64,000 nt of DNA from JAQVEM01 sp964556165. Its GTDB lineage: Bacteria > Actinomycetota > Humimicrobiia > Humimicrobiales > Humimicrobiaceae. The stretch covers positions 1-64,000 of the forward strand of contig CAZKVH010000006.1 in the NCBI GenBank assembly GCA_964556165.1. Reading direction: 5' to 3'. A program made the translations under genes and the position numbers. Position 1 is the first letter of the stretch. Every line of letters starts with the position of its first letter. Below the pieces are notes generated by a model. It saw only the letters and a program-made list of their open reading frames with translations. It was not told where the DNA came from and did no database searches. Below, in pieces: positions 17,747 through 26,170 of this stretch.

Positions 17747-18856
17747 ATGCCTGAAGGAAATGGTAGCGGGACGGTAAAAATAACTGCCGTCAACAAGATT
17801 GACATCAGCCAGACATCAAAGACAATCGAGCTTTCAGCTTCAGACCTGAATTCTCTGGGTGAAAAAGACCTGACCAAAATTCACGTTAAAGATGAGAGCG
17901 GTAAAGAAGTGGTATGCCAGACAGTTGATACTGATGGAGATTATTATCCTGAACAGCTTATATTCCAGGCAGATTTTAATCCGGGGCAGACCCGTACTTT
18001 TAAGGCATTCGCAGGAGAAAAGAGAGTTTATGAAAAGAGCCAGTTCCGTGCCTATGGCCGCTTTGTCCGTGAGAGATGCGACGATTTCTGCTGGGAAAAT
18101 GACCGTATTGCCTTAAGGATTTACGGAAAGCCTCTGGAAAACTGTGTTTTATACCCCTTAACCAGCAGTACAGTTGATGTCTGGTCAAAGCGAACGACAC
18201 AACTTATTACCAATGACTGGTACATGGTAGATAATTACCACGGTGATAACGGAACCGGTGGAGATTTCTACTCAGCCGGGCTTAGCCGTGGATGCGGTGG
18301 TAATGGCCTCTGGGCAGCAGACAAACTCTGGGTTTCCAAAAATTTTGTTGAATCCCGTCCCCTGACAAACGGACCCATTCGCATAATGTTTGAGTTAACA
18401 TACGAACCATTTGAAGTTAATGGCATTATGGTTTCCGAGGTCAAGAGGATTTCCCTTGACGCAGGCCATAACCTGACACACTTCCAGAGTACCTACAAAA
18501 CCGATGGAAACGTAAACCTTGTTTGCGGTGCAGGTCTTAAAAAAGTAGAAGGAGAGCATGTCGAAGTTAACGAAAAATACGGATGGCTTGCTAAATGGGA
18601 GCCAATGGAAATGAACGCAGGTGAACAGGGCATGGCTTTAATTGTAGAACCCAATCTTTTAGAAAAACACGCAGAAGATGATTTAAATCAGCTTATGCTT
18701 ATAAAAGTCCCGTCCAATAATACGGTTTCCCACTGGGCAGGTTTTTGCTGGGATAAGAGCGGGCAGTTTAAAGACTTCGAGGATTGGAAAAAATATGTAG
18801 AACAGTTTGCAAAGGGATTGGCCACTCCGATAGAAGTCAATATGTCAGCAGAGTAA
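17747..18856 (+). CDS. DUF4861 family protein
   Basis: A 369-residue soluble protein without a signal peptide. The family signature is visible: AYGRFVRERCDDFCWENDRIALRIYGKPLE, DYHG-like VDNYHGDNGTGGDFYSAG, and HWAGFCWDKSGQF near the end. DUF4861 proteins are mostly known from polysaccharide-degrading gene clusters, often secreted, but the biochemical role is not settled. Here it is solitary, has a very strong ribosome site (AAGGAGGA) and promoter, and ends in a strong terminator, suggesting high expression. Its codon use is less AT-rich than its neighbours, which may reflect expression or transfer. Confidence 0.82.
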   Translation: MPEGNGSGTVKITAVNKIDISQTSKTIELSASDLNSLGEKDLTKIHVKDESGKEVVCQTVDTDGDYYPEQLIFQADFNPGQTRTFKAFAGEKRVYEKSQFRAYGRFVRERCDDFCWENDRIALRIYGKPLENCVLYPLTSSTVDVWSKRTTQLITNDWYMVDNYHGDNGTGGDFYSAGLSRGCGGNGLWAADKLWVSKNFVESRPLTNGPIRIMFELTYEPFEVNGIMVSEVKRISLDAGHNLTHFQSTYKTDGNVNLVCGAGLKKVEGEHVEVNEKYGWLAKWEPMEMNAGEQGMALIVEPNLLEKHAEDDLNQLMLIKVPSNNTVSHWAGFCWDKSGQFKDFEDWKKYVEQFAKGLATPIEVNMSAE

Positions 18857-18892
18857 AAAGCCGGAATATTTCAGTTTAAAAATGTTCAACCA

Positions 18893-18935
18893 GGAGCTCT
18901 AGATCGGACTTATCCAATTTCCAGTCTAGAGCTCC
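18893..18935 (+). terminator. Terminator of the DUF4861 gene
   Basis: An 11-base-pair perfect stem (GGAGCTCTAGA at 18893-18903 with TCTAGAGCTCC at 18925-18935), a 21-base loop, and a following GATGTTTTATTTT run. It is 36 bases after the stop codon. Confidence 0.85.
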
Positions 18936-19021
18936 GATGTTTTATTTTAAATGGTTGATATTTACGGAGTATCTATACTTTATTGCCCAATAAAATGCTA
19001 TTAAGGAATCTCCGTAGTTAT

Positions 19022-20332
19022 TTAATTTATATCATAAATTTTTATTGTATCTAACTCCTCTGAAGCTTCCGTAAAAGTTTTATCTCTGTATGGAAGAATA
19101 CTGGAGTCATCGAAATATTTTTCTATTATTCCGTAGTTATCCGGGTGATATACAAATTCAGTAACAGACTGGTTTCCTTCATTGAACCTTTCATCTTCCT
19201 TTACGGCATCCGCATACTTTTCCGCTTCCAGCCATAATTTCATAATTAGAAACGCCACCCCTTTATTTCCGCTAATACTAACCCAGTCTTCAGGATATTT
19301 CTCATAGCACCTGTTAAGGTAGAGCTCAAGATGTGACATCTGTTTTAACAGCCCAAATCCCACATTGACGGAATTCTTTATATATTCTTCACAGGCAATA
19401 GCACATTTTGCACTAACAGTATAAGCATTAAGCTCATCCAGTATCATGGTAAAATCAATATCAGAGGCACCGGTCTCACCGGCATCAAGATATACTCTAT
19501 CAAAATCGTCAGGTGACTCGATATCCTGCATTAGTTCATATTTTGAAAAAAACATCTTATCTTTTTCTATAAATACTATATGGCCATCAATCAAGTAAGA
19601 ATAATATGTTCCCCATTGATAGTTTTCTAAATCTTTAACAAAAAGATATATAAATGAACCGCTCCCACAGTGGGTAAGCTCGTGTGTAATTGTGTTCATA
19701 TCAATCGTATATTGTTCATAAAAATCATCTGCCAGTAAACTGATATCAAAATCCTTAAGAACTTCCATAACTTCCTGATTATACAAATTGTTATCATGCA
19801 CAACTTCAAACCAGCCATAGCCTGTGTTATAATCCTGCTTCTGGGTCACTTTTATAAGCGTAAAATAACCCGCAGGATATAAAATTTTAAAATCCTCAAA
19901 ATATTCCTTTGCCTGCATAAATTTTTCTTCAGGGTAAATACCTTCAAGGTTTGCAAGAAACTCTATCTCCTCCTCCTGGGTTACCCCGAAACCGGATGTA
20001 TCCGCAAGCTCCTTTTTTATTTCGGTATAATCGATATTCTGAAACTTCTCCTCATCCTGGCTATCATCAGAGCCTTCGTAACCCTCATCATCAAAGTTAT
20101 ATTCTTCAAGCAACTCACCAATTTTAGCTGCATCCTCTTCGCTACCGCTTAAAGTAATCTCCTCACTTTTAGGTTCTAAAAATTTACTGTAATCCATACA
20201 GCAGGAAGAGAGTGGTAGAATGGTAAGAGTGGTAATTATTACAAGCACAAATATAAACAAAATACTCTTTGCCCTGTATCTATTAAAATTATTTCCATAT
20301 AATAAAAATATTCTTTTAAAATTTAATTTCAT
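19022..20332 (-). CDS. Predicted HExxH metalloprotease-like exported lipoprotein
   Basis: I do not recognise the family. The 436-residue protein has a basic N-terminus, a membrane helix near 22-42 and LSSCC at 41-45, a plausible lipoprotein cleavage site at C44, then an acidic linker (about 55-100). In the middle stands HELTH at 217-221 (ITHELTHCGSG), the zincin HExxH motif, suggesting a zinc peptidase on the outer face of the membrane. A third ligand cannot be fixed by eye. It starts at ATG 20332 without an obvious ribosome site, diverging from the LVIVD-repeat gene at 20503. Confidence 0.65.
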   Translation of the reverse strand: MKLNFKRIFLLYGNNFNRYRAKSILFIFVLVIITTLTILPLSSCCMDYSKFLEPKSEEITLSGSEEDAAKIGELLEEYNFDDEGYEGSDDSQDEEKFQNIDYTEIKKELADTSGFGVTQEEEIEFLANLEGIYPEEKFMQAKEYFEDFKILYPAGYFTLIKVTQKQDYNTGYGWFEVVHDNNLYNQEVMEVLKDFDISLLADDFYEQYTIDMNTITHELTHCGSGSFIYLFVKDLENYQWGTYYSYLIDGHIVFIEKDKMFFSKYELMQDIESPDDFDRVYLDAGETGASDIDFTMILDELNAYTVSAKCAIACEEYIKNSVNVGFGLLKQMSHLELYLNRCYEKYPEDWVSISGNKGVAFLIMKLWLEAEKYADAVKEDERFNEGNQSVTEFVYHPDNYGIIEKYFDDSSILPYRDKTFTEASEELDTIKIYDIN

Positions 20333-20502
20333 TTTATTTTTTTAATTAATTTCAAATTAATTTCTTATATTTATAATAATACATTTTTCCATAGATATTA
20401 TACCTATTTTTTTATATAATTGTTATAAAATTTATTTAAATACAATATTTTAAAAGCGAAATTATAATAAATAAAATTGTCTTTACAAAAAAATACAGGC
20501 AA

Positions 20503-21768
20503 ATGGCAGAGGGAAAAATAAATAAAAGACCAATATCAATAACGCTGGTAGTAGTTCTTGCGGTTGCTCTTATAGCAACACTGCTATTAAACCTCTTTAT
20601 TAAAGAAATCCCAGGCTGGCTGACCCCCGTTGCCATTGTAGCCTTTTCATTTATATCCATGTTAATCTCTCTGGTGCTTATATTCCTGAACAAGGTTAAA
20701 AACCACAGGAGAATGATAGCTTTTATAATCTCCTCCACAATCTTTTTTATAATAACCATACTATCTTCAACTCTCCTTGTTTTTTATATGCTGTACATTA
20801 CTAGAATAAACTACCAGCCGATTGAAGAAATAGATGGAAATAAAATAAAAACAATCCAAACTCCCGGGGTAGCCAATGATATTTTTGTTTATGAAAATTA
20901 TGGTTATATTGCTGACGGAATTTCAGGACTACAGATAATAGACGTATCCTCCATTGAAAATTCACAAATTGTGGGAAGCTGCGGTACGGAAGACAGAGCG
21001 GTCAGAATATGTATGGAGGATAATTTTATATACCTGGCAGACCGGGATGGTGGCTTTAAAATAATAGATGTATCCAAAAAAGAAGCACCTGAAATAACCG
21101 GGACCTACAGTGCTCCAGGACTCCGTATAAACGATGTATCCGTTAGTAACAACCATGCATTCACTGTTTACCGGAAGTATGATAATGACAGTAACCCCAT
21201 AGAGAGCGGCATTCAGATTATAAATGTAACCGATAAAGAGAACCCTTACCTTGCAGCAGAATATCCAACCGAGAATAGGGCAGAAAAAATTTCTGTGTTC
21301 GGCGACCATGTTTTTTTAATTTGCAATAATGACCGTGATTTAAAATCCATAGAATCAGAACTCCTTATACTGGATATAAGTAATCCTGAAAAACCGTCTC
21401 TTACAGGAAAATGCTCCATTGACTGCTATAGCTTTAACCTTTTTGTTAAGGACGATTATGCTTATACTGCTTCAGAAAAGGGTATGTACATAATAGATAT
21501 ACACGATAAAGAAAATCCTTTTATTTGCGGAAAGTTTTTATCTTACGCCGCTACTGATCTGTTTATAGAAGATGATACAGCTTATATTATATTTTTCCCT
21601 CCGGAAGGAGGAGACGAAACAAGCCTTTATATAGTGGATATATTTCTCAAAGAAAATCCGGTTTTCGTGGATAACATTCTCTATCCTGTAGTAAGCAGTA
21701 ACAGCCTTTTTGTAAATGGAGATTATATCTACATTGCAGGCGATGATATCCTGATACTAAAAAAATAG
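20503..21768 (+). CDS. Membrane-anchored LVIVD-repeat beta-propeller protein
   Basis: The 421-residue protein has three membrane helices in the first 110 residues, then an extracytoplasmic domain with about six LVIVD-type repeats, each built as 'GLQIIDVSxxENPxxxGxY' (for example FKIIDVSKKEAPEITGTY, IQIINVTDKENPYLAAEY, MYIIDIHDKENPFICGKF). Such repeats form a beta-propeller used for binding at the cell surface. The start ATG 20503 has only a weak ACAGG upstream. Its stop is four bases from the stop of the facing lipoprotein gene, so the two transcripts converge tightly. Confidence 0.85.
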   Translation: MAEGKINKRPISITLVVVLAVALIATLLLNLFIKEIPGWLTPVAIVAFSFISMLISLVLIFLNKVKNHRRMIAFIISSTIFFIITILSSTLLVFYMLYITRINYQPIEEIDGNKIKTIQTPGVANDIFVYENYGYIADGISGLQIIDVSSIENSQIVGSCGTEDRAVRICMEDNFIYLADRDGGFKIIDVSKKEAPEITGTYSAPGLRINDVSVSNNHAFTVYRKYDNDSNPIESGIQIINVTDKENPYLAAEYPTENRAEKISVFGDHVFLICNNDRDLKSIESELLILDISNPEKPSLTGKCSIDCYSFNLFVKDDYAYTASEKGMYIIDIHDKENPFICGKFLSYAATDLFIEDDTAYIIFFPPEGGDETSLYIVDIFLKENPVFVDNILYPVVSSNSLFVNGDYIYIAGDDILILKK

Positions 21769-21772
21769 CATA

Positions 21773-22900
21773 TCAGTAAATATGTCCGGCGCCATTTAAA
21801 GGAGCATAACTCCATTTATCATCGGGTACTTCCTCAAGGTAATTCATTTCAAACTCACTGCTGTGGACCGTATAATACCCATAAAATTCAGGAGTAATCC
21901 CATAAACCTCATCAGTTTCAGGATTGTATAATCTGCTGCGCCCCAGAATGGTATCGTTCATCTGTTCGGACATCCTCTCTTCTGAACGAAGTTTATTTTC
22001 CCAAACTTCTATTATAGTATCAGAACTACTCTCAAGTATTCTTCCTGCTTCCAGTATCCCTGCAACTGCTTTATTCTGAGCTTCTATGCAACTATCTACA
22101 TAATAATTTTTCACCTCAAAAGATTTAATACTTTCCGTAAGTGAGGGCACTATTAAATCCAGCAAGCCCCTGGGAGCAGTAACCCCTATAAACATAGCAC
22201 CATATCCCAGGTCTATAACATTTGCAGTCACTATATGAAAGTACCCTTCGCAGGCACTGACATTCTGCACAAATTCTGCCCTTATCAGTTTCTCGTCTAC
22301 TACATAGGGCATATTATTCTCTATAGATTCGCTACTTATTATTTCAACTCCACCAAGAATGGGAACTTCAGGAAATGCCTTCTGGAAAAATGGCGTTTGC
22401 GCAAGAGCGCCGAAGTTTATTAAAAAATTTTCGGCTGTCAGTGGATTAACTACAGGACTTTCATACCATATGACATCAGATCCTCCCATCTCCATATAGC
22501 TTTTGTCATTTTCTTTCATCTCCTCACCGGTATAAACAGGCCCTGCTTCCGAAAAATAAAAAAGCTGTTTTAATTCCGAATTTGGATCCCTTACTAGAAA
22601 TGACCTGGTAGGACATTCACCACCTGTATATATATTCCAGCCCACCGGAATGTTAATTGATATAGAATAATCTTCCCAGGGAATAAGCTCCAGCATTTCT
22701 CCGGTCGCAATGGCAACTACTGATTCTCTATTGACCTGATTCTCAATTTCTTCTGTACCTGTATCTATATCATTATCTCTGGCATTATCTTCATTCACTT
22801 CGCCGGAACCTTCCCCTCCAAAAGTTTCTTCTACACAGCCAGTTAGAATAAAAGAAAATAAAATCATAAAAACCATAAATATTTTTATTAATTTTCCCAT
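21773..22900 (-). CDS. Exported lipoprotein of unknown function
   Basis: From ATG 22900 the product begins MGKLIKIFMVFMILFSFILTGC, a classical lipoprotein signal with lipobox LTGC, followed by an acidic, low-complexity linker (EGSGEVNEDNARDNDIDTG). The mature domain contains INIPVGWNIYTGG, resembling PsbP-like folds, and an unusual C-terminal YGYYTVHSSEFEMNYLEEVPDDKW. A GTG at 22909 is also in frame, but the ribosome site AGGTGG overlaps it, favouring 22900. That ribosome site overlaps the stop of the mazF-type gene, so the lipoprotein is probably translated with the toxin pair. Confidence 0.8.
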   Translation of the reverse strand: MGKLIKIFMVFMILFSFILTGCVEETFGGEGSGEVNEDNARDNDIDTGTEEIENQVNRESVVAIATGEMLELIPWEDYSISINIPVGWNIYTGGECPTRSFLVRDPNSELKQLFYFSEAGPVYTGEEMKENDKSYMEMGGSDVIWYESPVVNPLTAENFLINFGALAQTPFFQKAFPEVPILGGVEIISSESIENNMPYVVDEKLIRAEFVQNVSACEGYFHIVTANVIDLGYGAMFIGVTAPRGLLDLIVPSLTESIKSFEVKNYYVDSCIEAQNKAVAGILEAGRILESSSDTIIEVWENKLRSEERMSEQMNDTILGRSRLYNPETDEVYGITPEFYGYYTVHSSEFEMNYLEEVPDDKWSYAPLNGAGHIY

Positions 22901-22909
22901 TGACACCAC

Positions 22910-23266
22910 CTATAAATCCAAAAATAATTTTAAAACATCCCGGATTTTATTCTTTATTTCCTCCCTTTCGATAGCTCCGCATTCCCCCATTAATCTTTCT
23001 CTTGATAAAACTCTAACCTGATGTGACAATGCAATGGAATCTTTTTTAAGGCCGGTTATGCTTTTTAAAAGCAGGACCTCTGTAGGATATATCCTTCGCC
23101 CCGGTTTTAGTGAAGTTAGCGGGACAACACCAACTATCGGAAGAAACTCATTTATCTCATCAGGTGATATAACTATTACCGGTCTTGTACCCGCCTGCTC
23201 GGATTCTCTTACCGGGTCAAGACTTGCCCAGTAAATTTTCCATTGGAGTTTATCAGTTTTATTCAT
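22910..23266 (-). CDS. MazF/PemK-type endoribonuclease toxin
   Basis: The 118-residue protein has the MazF fold: WKIYWASLDPVRESEQAGTRPVIVISPDEIN at the N-terminus, the central strand VGVVPLTSLKPGRRIYPTEVLL and SIALSHQVRVLSRERLMGECG. MazF toxins cut mRNA at short sequences. The usual 'RG.I' is replaced by KIYW, and TRPVIVIS is intact. The antitoxin gene is 25 bases upstream, and a lipoprotein gene follows 9 bases downstream, an unusual passenger. Confidence 0.88.
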   Translation of the reverse strand: MNKTDKLQWKIYWASLDPVRESEQAGTRPVIVISPDEINEFLPIVGVVPLTSLKPGRRIYPTEVLLLKSITGLKKDSIALSHQVRVLSRERLMGECGAIEREEIKNKIRDVLKLFLDL

Positions 23267-23291
23267 AATAATATGGTCTCTAAATTACTTA

Positions 23292-23576
23292 TTACCATTC
23301 AGTAATAGATTCTGCTGTCTCCCTATCGGAAGTTTTAAAATCTTCCATCGAGCGCTTGATGTCCTTTAAAAACAAAGGGTCTTCTGAAGCAGATTCCATC
23401 TCTTTTCTTAATTTCTCTTTTTCTATTTTTGATATATACGATGTCACTGCTTCTCTTACTGCAAAATTAACCGATCTTGCGTAACCATCTTTTACAGCTC
23501 TCTTAAGATCTTTTATAGATTTTTCAGGAAGTGAAAAAGTCGCATTTTTTAATTTATCAGTCATTTTTTTAAACAT
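23292..23576 (-). CDS. Ribbon-helix-helix antitoxin of the MazF-type pair
   Basis: A 94-residue protein with a ribbon-helix-helix domain (ATFSLPEKSIKDLKRAVKDGYARSVNFAVREAVTSYI) and a charged C-terminal tail that should wrap the toxin. It precedes the MazF-like gene. Two in-frame ATGs (23576, 23564) are possible and neither has a ribosome site; I keep the longer form. A nine-base inverted repeat upstream is a plausible autoregulatory site. Confidence 0.82.
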   Translation of the reverse strand: MFKKMTDKLKNATFSLPEKSIKDLKRAVKDGYARSVNFAVREAVTSYISKIEKEKLRKEMESASEDPLFLKDIKRSMEDFKTSDRETAESITEW

Positions 23577-23594
23577 TTAAATAATAACTGTTTA

Positions 23595-23626
23595 TATTGT
23601 AAACTATTATTGTACTATTTACAATA
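23595..23626. promoter_or_regulatory. Inverted repeat, candidate antitoxin operator
   Basis: TATTGTAAA (23595-23603) and TTTACAATA (23618-23626) are perfect inverted copies separated by 14 bases, 19 bases upstream of the antitoxin start. RHH antitoxins bind such sites to repress their own operon. The AT-rich background lowers certainty. Confidence 0.5.
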
Positions 23627-23768
23627 ATTATATTATGATAATTAAATCAGATTCTTTTGTATTATAAACAGGACAATAGAGTGCCGGTGTTTTTCTATGA
23701 AGCTTCCACAGTGGACGTGAGTAAGAGTTAATAATATTGAAATCTTCTTAAATTACAGTTAAATAATT

Positions 23769-24620
23769 TCAGTCAGATGTGGCTATCTTAGGAAAGCTTT
23801 TCATAACAAGTTCTATGTCGGACTTTTCCATTTTCCAGCCCAGAGCCCCCAGGTTTTCTTTTAAGTGCCCGGCACTTCCTGACTTTGATATGGTAGCGAC
23901 ATTATCCTGAGAGATAAGCCAGTTAATGGCAATCTGGTTTCCCGTTTTGCCGTATTTTTTACATAACTTCTCAATTATACTTTCTTCTGCCACCGAAAAA
24001 ATTCCTTTTTCTAAGGGTCTCCAGGCAACCAGCATTATGTCATTTTCTAAAGCATATTCAAGGAATCCATTCTTTGCCGGTACCCTGTTTGCCATATTAT
24101 AGTAAAGCTGGTTAGAGACTATTTTATTTTCGGTATGCTTCTGTGCCTCTATGAACTGCCCAACACTGAAATTGCTAAGCCCGATATATTTTATATAACC
24201 CTTCTCAACCAGATAATCCATTGCTTCCATGGTTTCCCCTATATCAATAGAAGGATTGGGGTAATGTATGATATAGATATCTGCGTAATCTGTGCCCAGC
24301 CTTTTTAAGCTCTGCCTGCAGGAATTTATAAGGTCTTGATAATGAAGATTGGTGTGCCAGACCTTGGTGGCTATTATAAGGGATGAGCGGTCAAAACCCC
24401 TTATTGCCTCGCCCACCAGTTCTTCGGCATGCCCTTCTGAATACATCTCTGCCGTATCAATGTGGGTTATTCCCATCTCTATAGCACTCTTTATTGCATT
24501 AATATCTGCCCTGTCGTCATTATCAGGGTCTCTTTCCTCTCTTCCCCCCACTGTCCAGGTACCAAAACCAAATACCGGGAGCTCAAAGCCACTTTTTAAT
24601 TTCTTTGTTTCGATAAACAT
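23769..24620 (-). CDS. Aldo/keto reductase
   Basis: The 283-residue protein is an NADPH-dependent aldo/keto reductase, with the active-site tetrad D55, Y60, K86 and H119 in HIDTAEMYSEG, IIATKVWHTN and YIIHYPNP, plus GLSNFSVGQF. Length and motifs match the bacterial 2,5-diketogluconate-reductase-like group, but the substrate is unknown. The cofactor-binding end TISKSGSAGHLKENLGAL is present. No ribosome site is obvious at ATG 24620. It is a single gene between the toxin pair and a TPM-domain gene. Confidence 0.93.
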   Translation of the reverse strand: MFIETKKLKSGFELPVFGFGTWTVGGREERDPDNDDRADINAIKSAIEMGITHIDTAEMYSEGHAEELVGEAIRGFDRSSLIIATKVWHTNLHYQDLINSCRQSLKRLGTDYADIYIIHYPNPSIDIGETMEAMDYLVEKGYIKYIGLSNFSVGQFIEAQKHTENKIVSNQLYYNMANRVPAKNGFLEYALENDIMLVAWRPLEKGIFSVAEESIIEKLCKKYGKTGNQIAINWLISQDNVATISKSGSAGHLKENLGALGWKMEKSDIELVMKSFPKIATSD

Positions 24621-24663
24621 AATAAATATATATAATTATTTTTATCAATCCATAAAGATATTT

Positions 24664-25476
24664 TTAGTATATTCCACTTGGTAAATTAAAGATGCCAGCC
24701 AAAAATGAAATAAATTGAGGAAATATAAAAAATACTGTAGCAGTAATAATTATTGTTATTAATCCAAATGTTATTCCCAATATACTTCTATTAAATTTTA
24801 TTTCGCTATCCTTGCCCTGCTTAATCCTTACTATGCTTATAATACCATATATAATGGATACTATAGCTAAAGCGATAGCCGGACTTGCCAGAAGCAGAAA
24901 TACTGTCGACTGTGCTCCATAAATGCCAGGAAATGTATAAAATAAAATGATAACTGATAAAATAATGCTATAGATACCCAGTATTAAAGATATTGTACCG
25001 GTAACCCATGATATGATTGACAACTTACTGTATTTGCTCTGACTAATTCTATCAGCTACTATTTTGATGAATTTTAATATTGCCTGTCCAAATTTCTTTT
25101 TTTTAAAGTTTGGTAAAATTAAATTATTTATTAAATTCTGCCTCAGATCATCATCTATTATTTCCTCTAAACCCAACCCGATTTCAACCCTGAATTGGTT
25201 TTCTTCTTTTGCAATTAGAAGAAGTATTCCGTTGTTTTCATCTTTTTTGCCTATTCCAAATTTATTAAACAGGTGGAATGCCAGCTCATCAATTGATTTT
25301 CCTTTCAAGGAGTTTATAGTAATTACTGCTACCTCTGCAGTTGTCCTTCCTTCTATGTTTCTTATGACTTTATCAATTTTCGTAATATATTTATCTTCAA
25401 TTAGTCCTGCAAAATCACTGACGTTATCTTCTACATCTATATTTTCCGGGTCACTTTTATTTTCATAATTGTTCAT
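24664..25476 (-). CDS. TPM-domain membrane protein (YgcG-like) with C-terminal helices
   Basis: The 270-residue protein has a TPM domain (about 15-135): DFAGLIEDKYITKIDKVIRNIEGRTTAEVAVITINSLKGKSIDELAFHLFNKFGIGKKDENNGILLLIA, and FRVEIGLGLEEIIDDDLRQ. Three or four membrane helices follow, arranged like DUF4190 proteins. TPM domains are usually exported behind a signal peptide; none is visible here, so the domain may face the cytosol with the helices as an anchor, which is unusual. Function is unknown. It lies 44 bases from the aldo/keto reductase start. Confidence 0.85.
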   Translation of the reverse strand: MNNYENKSDPENIDVEDNVSDFAGLIEDKYITKIDKVIRNIEGRTTAEVAVITINSLKGKSIDELAFHLFNKFGIGKKDENNGILLLIAKEENQFRVEIGLGLEEIIDDDLRQNLINNLILPNFKKKKFGQAILKFIKIVADRISQSKYSKLSIISWVTGTISLILGIYSIILSVIILFYTFPGIYGAQSTVFLLLASPAIALAIVSIIYGIISIVRIKQGKDSEIKFNRSILGITFGLITIIITATVFFIFPQFISFLAGIFNLPSGIY

Positions 25477-25688
25477 TTTATTTAGATACCCTTACTTATA
25501 TTAAATAATTGCCTGCATATATTTATACAATATTATAGCAGATTACATAGTTAAAGATGCTTAAAACTAAAAATTAAAAATAAGATAAGAGATTTCGTAT
25601 CTGGATAATATCATTTTATTTTTGATTTGCCAGAACCTATACTGACAAATATATTCTTCATCTATGTATTTTAAACAAAAAGTATAAA

Positions 25689-25958
25689 TCAAACTATATT
25701 AATACTCTTTCCCAGAGATTCTGCTATACGTACCAGTGTTGAAAATTTGATATCCTCTGCGTGATTTTCTATTCTGGATATTGCACTTTTTTTAGTGCCA
25801 AGTTGTCGCGCAATTTCTTCCTGTGTTTTCCCTGCAGATTCCCGTTCCTGTTTCAGAATTACGCCAATTTTAAATTTTTTATAACCTTCTTCAAAATTTC
25901 TAGAAAAATCCTTATCTTTTATTTTCCTTTTATTTATATACTTTTTTAAATCACTCAT
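25689..25958 (-). CDS. HigA-like XRE antitoxin
   Basis: An 89-residue protein whose second half is an XRE helix-turn-helix (GVILKQERESAGKTQEEIARQLGTKKSAISRIENHAEDIKFSTLVRIAESLGKSINI). The leading sequence DFSRNFEEGYKKFKIG is typical of antitoxins of the HigBA/RelBE type, where the toxin gene comes first. The start ATG 25958 follows AAGGAGATAAAG. Four bases upstream ends a shortened HigB-like frame, so it now appears to be an orphan antitoxin that could still act as a repressor. Confidence 0.85.
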   Translation of the reverse strand: MSDLKKYINKRKIKDKDFSRNFEEGYKKFKIGVILKQERESAGKTQEEIARQLGTKKSAISRIENHAEDIKFSTLVRIAESLGKSINIV

Positions 25959-25962
25959 GTCT

Positions 25963-26055
25963 TTATCTCCTTATAAAATCTTTTCTATAACCTAGAAATT
26001 TCCCTACAGGACATTTATTGTCTCTTCTTCTATAAAATATAAAAGTTCTTTTCAT
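25963..26055 (-). pseudogene. Collapsed HigB/RelE-type toxin gene (30-codon remnant)
   Basis: From ATG 26055 to TAA 25963 the frame encodes 30 residues: MKRTFIFYRRRDNKCPVGKFL, then GYRKDFIRR. The first part matches the start of HigB/Gp49-type toxins ('F.IYYY.D.NGK.PV.EFL'), and the last part matches their usual end ('...RRKDYLRR'). The whole catalytic middle, some 70-80 residues, is absent, so an in-frame deletion joined both ends. The stop is four bases before the HigA-like start, the normal spacing of intact pairs. Confidence 0.72.
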
Positions 26056-26170
26056 AAAATATGTTAACTTATGTCAATAATATGAAAAATAGTCTGGTAC
26101 TTTAATATAAGATTTTAATCATGTAAAATATAAAGAATATAAAAATATTTGCAATTTTCTATTTTTAATA

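Noticed and set aside
18955..19020. Hairpin with ACGGAG/CTCCGT ends and an inner TTTATTG/CAATAAA helix just past the HExxH lipoprotein gene
   Set aside because: It could be a terminator but lacks a U-tract on the minus strand and pairs only in parts, so it was not listed as a feature.
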